A stretch of DNA of 64,000 bases, from positions 1 through 64,000 of the forward strand of contig CAZARI010000010.1 of the NCBI GenBank assembly GCA_964487545.1, in the 5' to 3' direction. Below, piece after piece: positions 54,636 to 61,608 of this stretch. A program made the translations under genes and the position numbers. Positions within the stretch are counted from its first letter, which is position 1; every line of letters begins with the position of its first letter. Below the pieces are notes generated by a model. It worked only from the letters and a program-made list of their open reading frames with translations. It was not told the origin of the DNA and searched no databases. Origin of the DNA: SKUL01 sp964487545. GTDB lineage: Bacteria > Bacteroidota > Bacteroidia > Flavobacteriales_D > SKUL01.

Positions 54636-55673
54636 TTACTTCTGCAGCATAAAGCGCTTGGAAACAACAGACGTTTCGCTTTGCACACGAACAATATAAA
54701 TCCCTTCAGAAAGGTCTGCCGGTAGGGGTGTTGAAGAGGAAGTTGGGTTCTGATACTCAAAAACAACCTGTCCAGTGAGTGAATAAACGTGTACCCAATC
54801 GTAGTTCAATTCCGGATTTAAATGCAACTGGTGATTATAATACCAAACCGATGCTGCTTCGTCAGAAGTTTCATCAATCGACGAAGTAGGATCCCAGATA
54901 GCGATAATAAATTCGGGTTTGTCGATGAACGGGTTGCGGTTATCTTGAATCTGATAAACCGCATTATTCCGGTCGATTTCCTTCTGACTCACCGGATCGT
55001 TTTGTGCCCATTCTAAAAGCAATTCGCGGGCCCACGGTGCAAAGTTGTTGCCCAAAAGCATGGCACTTTCCCAGCTCCAGGCCTCATTCATGTATCGGGT
55101 AAGCATATAGAAATATGTACGCGCAAAATCGCCCTTGTATTCATCAATCGGTTCAAATACCAATCCGCTGTATGTCGGCCAATTGCTAAAACCCACTTTC
55201 GATCCGTTGGTGGAAGTCCACGTTGCGTTGCCCACCGTACCATATGGATAATTCGATCGTTTGCCGTTTACAAAACCATCGGTGGGATACAAATGAAATA
55301 GATCGGTGTACATCGGAGAAGCGTCATCAAACCAGCTTTTCGGAAAAGAATGTTCGCGGTTGTAACAATCGTTTTCGCTGTTATAGTTACCGCACTGATC
55401 CGAAAAGAATTGGTATTCGTAGGCTGGTGTTCCGCCCGGCTGATCGGAATACATATCCCATACCTTGCCGTTTGATTTTTTATCCGTTGATTGGAAATGA
55501 CTCCACAGTGAACTGTAGCTCTGTGCGTTGTGGTTGTCGATGATGTCGCGAAGTGCGGCTCGAAGTTCGTTTCCTGTCAATGCTTCGGCATCGTCGTAAT
55601 ATCCGGGAGGAATTTGGGCAAAAACAATTCCCGAAATAAAAAAAGCAAATATATTCAGTGTAACCGATTTCAC
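54636..55673 (-). CDS. Secreted endonuclease I with T9SS sorting domain
   Basis: 345 residues. The start is a GTG at 55673: a stop lies two codons upstream and the signal peptide (KSVTLNIFAFFISGIVFA before Gln) begins there. The endonuclease I beta-beta-alpha-metal fold shows NREHSFPKSWF (His108 general base) and DLFHLYPTDGFVNGKRSNYP with Asn136. Residues about 270-345 are a T9SS type A sorting domain (VYSLTGQVVFEY, EGIYIVRVQS). It should degrade extracellular DNA or RNA, for nutrients or to loosen biofilm matrix. It lacks the LTD domain that often goes with such nucleases. Confidence 0.9.
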   Translation of the reverse strand: MKSVTLNIFAFFISGIVFAQIPPGYYDDAEALTGNELRAALRDIIDNHNAQSYSSLWSHFQSTDKKSNGKVWDMYSDQPGGTPAYEYQFFSDQCGNYNSENDCYNREHSFPKSWFDDASPMYTDLFHLYPTDGFVNGKRSNYPYGTVGNATWTSTNGSKVGFSNWPTYSGLVFEPIDEYKGDFARTYFYMLTRYMNEAWSWESAMLLGNNFAPWARELLLEWAQNDPVSQKEIDRNNAVYQIQDNRNPFIDKPEFIIAIWDPTSSIDETSDEAASVWYYNHQLHLNPELNYDWVHVYSLTGQVVFEYQNPTSSSTPLPADLSEGIYIVRVQSETSVVSKRFMLQK

Positions 55674-55719
55674 GATTTACCCTTTTTTTGACTATTGAAA
55701 ATAAGGAAATAAAACAGAA

Positions 55720-56820
55720 TTAGGAAGCCATCTGGGGTGTCCTGCCCAGTTTTTTAAGCATCAAAGTGTGATTCCACAAGGCCGAAACAAACGTGCGTTG
55801 CACATGATATGGCAATTGGAATTCCTCGGCCGTTTTTTGAACGATAGCAGCAATTTTAGGATAGTGAATATGGCAGATTCCGGGAAAAAGATGGTGCTCT
55901 ATCTGATAATTCAAGCCGCCAATATACCACGAAAACACTTTGCTTTTTGGGGCGAAATTGGTGGTGGTGAGCAATTGGTGTTCTGCCCAGCCGTGGTTCA
56001 TAGAAAAACCTTCATCGGATTGAGGAAACTCTTTTTCGGGCATCACGTGAGCAGGTTGAAACACCATGCTCATAATTAATCCGGTGACAGCGTGCATCAC
56101 CACAAATCCCAAAATGATCATCCACCAGCTATAGGACGAAAAAATGATGGGCAGACCGAGCATAAAGGCAAAATACAATGCTTTGTGTAGCGACAATCTA
56201 AGCATCGCCTTTTTCAGGGTGGTTTTTTGGCTCGCCAAAAGATTCATTCGGTGATACCGTATCAGTTGCGAAAAATCTTTAAAAGTGACCCAAAATAGGG
56301 TCATCAGGCTGTAAAAAAACCATCCGTAAATAAACTGAAAACGGTGTCGTCGGCGCAAGGGTTGATTTGGTGAGAAACGCAGCAGCGGCTGAACCAGAAT
56401 ATCTTCATCGTGACCATCCACATTGGTAAAAGAGTGATGCAAAATGTTGTGTTGAATTCGCCAGTTGAGATCATAACCACCAACGGCGTTCATAATTACA
56501 CCGAGCATCCGGTTGAAGCGCGGATTGTCAGAATAGGCATCGTGGTTGGCATCGTGCATCACCGAAAAACCAATTCCGGCCACACTTATACCGGTGGCAA
56601 TCCAAAGCAGCAAATACAGCCAGAATGGTTCAACACCGATTACAACCATTGAAAAAGTGACGAAAAACATCGAAATCAGCGCAGCGGTTTTAAGATACAT
56701 TCGCCAATCGCCCTTGGTGCTTTTGTTGTTTTCTTCGAAGTATTGATTGACGCGTTTCCGAAGTGTAGTGTAAAAGTCAGCCTGAGCTGGCTTTTGAAAT
56801 TTAATGGGTCTGAACTGCAT
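55720..56820 (-). CDS. Membrane fatty acid desaturase, front-end/linoleoyl-CoA type
   Basis: 366 residues with about four membrane segments and three histidine boxes: HDANH (89-93), HNILHH (124-129) and QIEHH (306-310). The Gln in the last box marks the front-end (delta-5/delta-6) branch. There is no fused cytochrome b5. It introduces double bases' equivalents, that is, C=C bonds, into acyl chains of membrane lipids using oxygen and an electron donor encoded elsewhere. Expected in the inner membrane and probably important for membrane fluidity at low temperature. Confidence 0.9.
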   Translation of the reverse strand: MQFRPIKFQKPAQADFYTTLRKRVNQYFEENNKSTKGDWRMYLKTAALISMFFVTFSMVVIGVEPFWLYLLLWIATGISVAGIGFSVMHDANHDAYSDNPRFNRMLGVIMNAVGGYDLNWRIQHNILHHSFTNVDGHDEDILVQPLLRFSPNQPLRRRHRFQFIYGWFFYSLMTLFWVTFKDFSQLIRYHRMNLLASQKTTLKKAMLRLSLHKALYFAFMLGLPIIFSSYSWWMIILGFVVMHAVTGLIMSMVFQPAHVMPEKEFPQSDEGFSMNHGWAEHQLLTTTNFAPKSKVFSWYIGGLNYQIEHHLFPGICHIHYPKIAAIVQKTAEEFQLPYHVQRTFVSALWNHTLMLKKLGRTPQMAS

Positions 56821-56988
56821 GTAATAAAATTATGGGCACAAGATAGTGATTATTAATGCGGACAAGGATTTAAAAACACGAATGCTGCCTTAAAATACTG
56901 TTATTTAACCCATTTGTTATTGTTGGATTTAGACCAATCCCACAATATGCCCGATTAAATTCTTGCACAAAAAATCTGAAAACGACAA

Positions 56989-57010
56989 TGCCGGCATTTT
57001 CATACCGGCA
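56989..57010 (-). terminator. Weak hairpin after typA
   Basis: TGCCGG (56989-56994) pairs with CCGGCA (57005-57010), 33 bases after the typA stop. The T tract after it on the minus strand is interrupted, so termination is possible but not certain. Confidence 0.4.
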
Positions 57011-57042
57011 CTGTAACTCGTTAAAAAATCAACCCAAACGGA

Positions 57043-58806
57043 TTATTTGATTTTTCTCATCCGCATATTTATCGGTGTAATTTCGAGGTATTCGTTGTCG
57101 TGGATGTATTCAATTGCTTCTTCAAGCGAAAACTTCACTGCCGGCGGAAGCTTCACCTGATCGTCTGTTCCCGACGCTCGTACGTTGGTGAGTTTTTTTC
57201 CTTTCACCAGATTCACGTCCAGGTCTCCTGCCCTACTGTGTTCGCCCACAACTTGCCCTTTGTATATGTCCGCACCGGGGTCAATAAAAAATTTGCCCCG
57301 ATCCTTCAGTCTGTCAATGGCGTAGGCTGTGGCTTTTCCCGTTTCCATCGAAACCAGCGATCCTTGAAAACGAGTAGAAATTTCTCCTTTCATCGGTTCA
57401 AAAGACCTGAATCGGTGGGTCATTACGGCTTCTCCGCCAGTGGCAGTTAGTACGTTGTTTCGCAAACCGATCAGTCCACGTGCAGGAATATCAAACTCCA
57501 GGTGTTGTAAATCCCCTTTGGGTTCCATAACCAGCATTTCTCCTTTTCGTTGGGTAACCAGTTCAATCACCTTTCCCGATGAAATTTGAGGTACATCAAT
57601 CACCAGTGTTTCGTATGGCTCGCATTGAACCCCCTCGATTTCTTTAACAATGACCACTGGCTTTCCCACCTGAAGTTCATAGCCCTCGCGGCGCATGGTT
57701 TCAATCAGAATCGACAAGTGCAATACTCCCCGGCCATACACGTTGAATTTATCTTCGGACGAAGTGGTTTCTACGCGCAGTGCCAGATTCTTTTCGGTTT
57801 CTTTCATCAGCCGGTCGCGCAGGTGACGCGATGTGACGAACTTTCCTTCTTTTCCGAAAAATGGAGAGTTGTTTATGGTAAACAACATGCTCATGGTTGG
57901 TTCGTCTACTTCAATTCGCGGAAGTGCTTCGGCTCCTACGATGTCGGCAATGGTGTCGCCAATTTCAAAATCATCGAGGCCAACAATGGCACAAATATCA
58001 CCACTGCGAACAGATGAAACCCGCTCGCGACCCAAGCCAACAAATACGTGCAACTCTTTGATGCGAACTTTTTTGCTCGATCCATCGCGGCGAAAAACGG
58101 TGTAATCTTTTCCTTCGTGCAAATCTCCCCTAAACACGCGTCCGATAGCAATTCTCCCCACGAAACTGGAGAAATCGAGCGAAGTAATCTGCATCTGAGC
58201 GCTTCCTTCTCGATAAGGTGCTTCCGGAATTTGGGCAATGATTGTATCGAGTAACGGCTCCAGATTATCAGTTGGTTTATTCCAGTCGGTGCTCATCCAA
58301 CCATTTTTGGCCGATCCGAAAATGGTTTCAAAATCGAGTTGCTCTTCGGTGGCATCCAGGTTGAACATCAAATCGAAAACAGCTTGCTGCGCCTCGTCGG
58401 GAGTACAGTTTTCTTTATCCACTTTATTGACCACAACGATGGGTTTCAGTCCCAGATCGATTGCTTTTCCGAGTACAAATCGTGTTTGTGGCATCGGACC
58501 TTCAAAGGCATCGACCAAAAGCAAAACGCCATCGGCCATTCGAAGAACGCGCTCCACTTCTCCGCCAAAATCGGCGTGACCGGGTGTGTCAATAATATTG
58601 ATTTTTACGCCTTTATACTGTACGGAAACATTTTTTGAAAGAATAGTAATTCCCCGCTCGCGTTCCAGATCGTTATTGTCCAAAAAGCGATCATCGGTGT
58701 CCTGATGTGGACTTGTTTGCAATGAAGTTTGAATGATTTTATCGACAATAGTGGTTTTTCCATGATCGACGTGAGCGATGATGGCAATGTTTCTGATTGA
58801 TTGCAT
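57043..58806 (-). CDS. typA: Translational GTPase TypA/BipA
   Basis: 587 residues. The GTPase domain has AHVDHGKTT (11-19), RERGITI, DTPGHADFGGE and NKVDKENC. Domain II, two EF-G-like domains and the C-terminal BipA domain follow (PARGLIGLRNN, GTDDQVKLPP). TypA binds ribosomes and is needed for 50S assembly in the cold. It starts 21 bases after the DEAD-box helicase gene and is probably in the same transcript, matching a shared role in ribosome maturation. Confidence 0.96.
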   Translation of the reverse strand: MQSIRNIAIIAHVDHGKTTIVDKIIQTSLQTSPHQDTDDRFLDNNDLERERGITILSKNVSVQYKGVKINIIDTPGHADFGGEVERVLRMADGVLLLVDAFEGPMPQTRFVLGKAIDLGLKPIVVVNKVDKENCTPDEAQQAVFDLMFNLDATEEQLDFETIFGSAKNGWMSTDWNKPTDNLEPLLDTIIAQIPEAPYREGSAQMQITSLDFSSFVGRIAIGRVFRGDLHEGKDYTVFRRDGSSKKVRIKELHVFVGLGRERVSSVRSGDICAIVGLDDFEIGDTIADIVGAEALPRIEVDEPTMSMLFTINNSPFFGKEGKFVTSRHLRDRLMKETEKNLALRVETTSSEDKFNVYGRGVLHLSILIETMRREGYELQVGKPVVIVKEIEGVQCEPYETLVIDVPQISSGKVIELVTQRKGEMLVMEPKGDLQHLEFDIPARGLIGLRNNVLTATGGEAVMTHRFRSFEPMKGEISTRFQGSLVSMETGKATAYAIDRLKDRGKFFIDPGADIYKGQVVGEHSRAGDLDVNLVKGKKLTNVRASGTDDQVKLPPAVKFSLEEAIEYIHDNEYLEITPINMRMRKIK

Positions 58807-58827
58807 AAATTGATTAAGGGGTTAATA

Positions 58828-60495
58828 CTATTCGTTATCGAGATTCACACGTAGCTTGCGTCCATTGACCATCAATCCTTTGAAATGCTCTTCGATATCC
58901 TTACTTCTCGACTTGCTGAGATCAAAGAATGAAAAACGTTCTTTGACCGTGATTTTATCGATATCCTTTTTGGATACTTGTGCCTGTTCGCTCACAAAAT
59001 CCTTTAACGTATGCTTGTCCACTCCGTCGATGTGCCCGATATTAATAAAATATCGTGATGTTCCGTTTGTAGCGCCATTGCTTGAGGTTGATTTCCGATC
59101 GGATGTTCTTCGATCAGCAGTTTTGCGAAACGGCAAATCCACGCCTTCTGTTCTTTTTCTTTTGCCTTTTTCAGCGGGTATTTTGCGGCTGATTTCCTTT
59201 TCCTTACTGTGGGTGGCCATTTGTTGAGCAACCAGTTTTTCGATGAGTTCTTCCTTAGACAAATCTTGCAGAAGTTGCGACACTTGCTTCACTTCGTTTC
59301 TTTGTGCATCGTTAGAAGGGGTATCGATGATGGCAGTAGCCCATCCACTCAGTTTCTGGTTGATGACGGCTTTGCGTGACGGTACTTCAACCGGTGCGAA
59401 ATTAATCTTCATCTCGCGTTCGATTCGCTGTAAACCCCGCACATCCGAATGGCCAACAATGGCGATTGAAATGCCTGATTTTCCGGCACGTGCGGTTCTT
59501 CCGCTACGGTGTGCGAATGATTCGGTATCCTGCGGCATTCCCAGGTGAAAGACGTGGGTTAAATCCTCTACGTCGATTCCGCGTGCAGCAACGTCGGTCG
59601 CCACCACCAGTTGCAGAATTTTCTTTTTGAACTGTCCCATCACGCGTTCGCGGTGAGCTTGAGTAAGATCGCCGTGCAGTGCTTCGGCTCGGTAGCCGTT
59701 ACGAGACAATTCATCGGCAACCTCTTGGGTATCCTTTCGTGTGCGGCAGAAAATCAAACCGTACACGTCTTGGTTGAAATCAAGAAATCGCTGCAGTGCC
59801 AACACCCTCTCGGCGCGGGTAACCTTGCAGTATTGATGAATGATATTTTCATTCATTCGCTGCTTGGCGTTGATGGTCACCACGGTGGGTTCTTTCATAA
59901 AGGTATCCGCAATTTCGCGAATTGCAGGTGGCATGGTAGCCGAAAACATCCAGATATTCTTTGAATTGCCAGTGTAGGCCAGAATTTCGTGAACATCTTC
60001 TTTAAAACCCATATTCAGCATTTCGTCGGCTTCGTCAAGAATGACGGCCTCCACCTGATCGATGGCCACGGCTTTTCGTTTCAGTAAATCGAGCAATCGG
60101 CCAGGAGTAGCTACCAAAACGTGTGGTTTTCGTTGACGCAAATCGCGCAACTGACCAGTAATTGGGGCGCCTCCATAAACTGGAAGAACCCGAAGGTTTT
60201 TTACTCCTTCGCTAAACTTTTCGAGCTCGTTGGCAATTTGCATGGCCAGTTCTCGGGTAGGAGAAACGATCAGATACTGAGTGGCCGGCTTATTTTCATC
60301 GCAAAGCGACATGGCCGGCAAACCGTAAGCCGCTGTTTTTCCTGTACCTGTTTGAGCCAGCCCGATAAAATCGGATTTGTTTTGCAGCAGAAACGGGATG
60401 GCCTGTTGTTGAATTTCTGTTGGTTGGGTGATCCCTCTCGTTGCCAGCGCGGCAACCCATTGATCGGATAATCCCAGATCGCGGAATAATTTCAT
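58828..60495 (-). CDS. DEAD-box RNA helicase with DbpA-type RNA-binding domain
   Basis: 555 residues. Q motif (GITQPTEIQQQAIP), AQTGTGKT (47-54), PTRELAMQ, DEAD at 154-157, SAT, ARGIDVEDLTHV and HRSGRTARAG are all present. A Lys/Arg/Ser-rich linker (about 430-475) precedes a DbpA-like RRM (about 478-553). That build fits DbpA or CsdA/DeaD helicases acting in ribosome assembly or cold adaptation. A -7 element at 60610-60617 implies a 5' leader of about 110 bases. typA follows by 21 bases. Confidence 0.92.
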   Translation of the reverse strand: MKLFRDLGLSDQWVAALATRGITQPTEIQQQAIPFLLQNKSDFIGLAQTGTGKTAAYGLPAMSLCDENKPATQYLIVSPTRELAMQIANELEKFSEGVKNLRVLPVYGGAPITGQLRDLRQRKPHVLVATPGRLLDLLKRKAVAIDQVEAVILDEADEMLNMGFKEDVHEILAYTGNSKNIWMFSATMPPAIREIADTFMKEPTVVTINAKQRMNENIIHQYCKVTRAERVLALQRFLDFNQDVYGLIFCRTRKDTQEVADELSRNGYRAEALHGDLTQAHRERVMGQFKKKILQLVVATDVAARGIDVEDLTHVFHLGMPQDTESFAHRSGRTARAGKSGISIAIVGHSDVRGLQRIEREMKINFAPVEVPSRKAVINQKLSGWATAIIDTPSNDAQRNEVKQVSQLLQDLSKEELIEKLVAQQMATHSKEKEISRKIPAEKGKRKRTEGVDLPFRKTADRRTSDRKSTSSNGATNGTSRYFINIGHIDGVDKHTLKDFVSEQAQVSKKDIDKITVKERFSFFDLSKSRSKDIEEHFKGLMVNGRKLRVNLDNE

Positions 60496-60609
60496 GTGTT
60501 TGTTGTTTAGTGTAAATCACCGGTCACATGGAACTCGCAATGCTTCTGAAAAGAAAGGTGAAAGAGATCAATGGTACTGATGCTTGTTTATAGCGCATAA
60601 AAATCGCGG

Positions 60610-60617
60610 CAAAGGTA
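60610..60617 (-). promoter_or_regulatory. -7 element of the DEAD-box helicase gene, with a long leader
   Basis: Reads TACCTTTG on the minus strand, matching TAnnTTTG. It lies 114 bases before the ATG at 60495. No well-spaced -33 box. Confidence 0.4.
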
Positions 60618-60682
60618 AGGATTTATATGCCAGTATCTACGGGTGATGCAATTTTTTTGAATTTTATTGAAAATCAATATTA

Positions 60683-60724
60683 AATCGCCCGGAATATTAG
60701 CCAATGCTGCAAAACCGGGCGATT
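60683..60724 (-). terminator. Inverted repeat after the hsp20 gene
   Basis: A perfect 10-base inverted repeat (AATCGCCCGG at 60683-60692, CCGGGCGATT at 60715-60724) with a 22-base loop, 36 bases after the hsp20 stop. The following minus-strand sequence is only loosely T-rich, so it is a probable but not typical terminator. Confidence 0.5.
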
Positions 60725-60760
60725 CGATGTTTCTAACTCAACCTGTCTTTGATCTGCTTT

Positions 60761-61183
60761 TCAGGAAATATCGATGGTTTTGCGACGTTTTTGCGCTCCG
60801 TCTTTTGGGATTTTCACACACAAAACGCCTTTGCTTACTTGCGCATTGATTTCGCCTTCGTTGATTAAATCGGGCAATCGAAAAGATCGCGAAAATGAGG
60901 AGTAGTGAAACTCACGCCGACTATAATGAGTCTCTTTGTCTGCTTCCGAGTGCTCTTGTGATTTCTCTGAAGAAATGGTGAGTAAACCATCGTTCAATTC
61001 AATTTTGATGTCATCTTTGTCAAACCCCGGTACAGCCAATTCAACTTCAAATCGGTCATCGAGTTCCTTAATATTTGCCGAGGGCAAGTTAGTACCGACA
61101 TTTCCGAAAAAATCGTTGTCGAAGAAATTATCGAAAAACGGACTAAAAACCGGCGGGTTTTTTCTAAATTTTGTAAGTGCCAT
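60761..61183 (-). CDS. Small heat-shock protein Hsp20/alpha-crystallin family
   Basis: 140 residues. The alpha-crystallin domain (about 35-130) shows the usual beta-strands: FEVELAVPGFDKDDIKIEL, GLLTISSEK, FSRSFRLPD and the A-x-x-x-G-V-L motif (AQVSKGVLCVKIP). The short N-terminal arm (PFFDNFFDNDFFG) is Phe-rich, as in family members that bind unfolded proteins. It is an ATP-independent holdase chaperone in the cytoplasm. The gene is alone, with an inverted repeat after it. Confidence 0.93.
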   Translation of the reverse strand: MALTKFRKNPPVFSPFFDNFFDNDFFGNVGTNLPSANIKELDDRFEVELAVPGFDKDDIKIELNDGLLTISSEKSQEHSEADKETHYSRREFHYSSFSRSFRLPDLINEGEINAQVSKGVLCVKIPKDGAQKRRKTIDIS

Positions 61184-61335
61184 AATGATTCAGGTTTTAA
61201 ATATTCAATTATACTTTCATCCGGCTCATTTCAATTTCGGTGCCGGCAGAAAATTCAAGACATAATTTCATTTAATTCGTTAATTACAAGTCAATTTGAC
61301 CGTATAACTTGAAAAAATATGACAAAAATGCTGTA

Positions 61336-61548
61336 ATGGAAGAGGAGAAAAAATATGCGAATAAATCGGGAGTGGAGCTCACGCATGAAGAATGGATCGA
61401 ATACCTTGAAGGAATTGATTTTGAAAGCTACCGAAATATCCAGGGGCTTTACGATATGTGGAATGAGGATTTTACCAAAGAGTTGAAAATCGTATTGAGC
61501 GAATATTACCTAAAACGTAAGGCTAAATTCCGCAAAACCGGAAGGTAA
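61336..61548 (+). CDS. Small hypothetical protein
   Basis: About 70 residues from the ATG at 61336 (79 from an in-frame TTG at 61309). It is charged and helical, with an acidic start (MEEEKKYANKSG), two Trp and a basic end (YYLKRKAKFRKTGR). No family is recognised. It lies between the divergent hsp20 and the ABC transporter gene, 60 bases upstream of the latter on the same strand. It could be a small regulator or chaperone partner, but the sequence shows nothing definite. Confidence 0.55.
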   Translation: MEEEKKYANKSGVELTHEEWIEYLEGIDFESYRNIQGLYDMWNEDFTKELKIVLSEYYLKRKAKFRKTGR

Positions 61549-61608
61549 CCAAGGGGTAAACTGAATCATATTTTGGTACATTAGCGCCACTGAACCACCC
61601 AGCTAACC

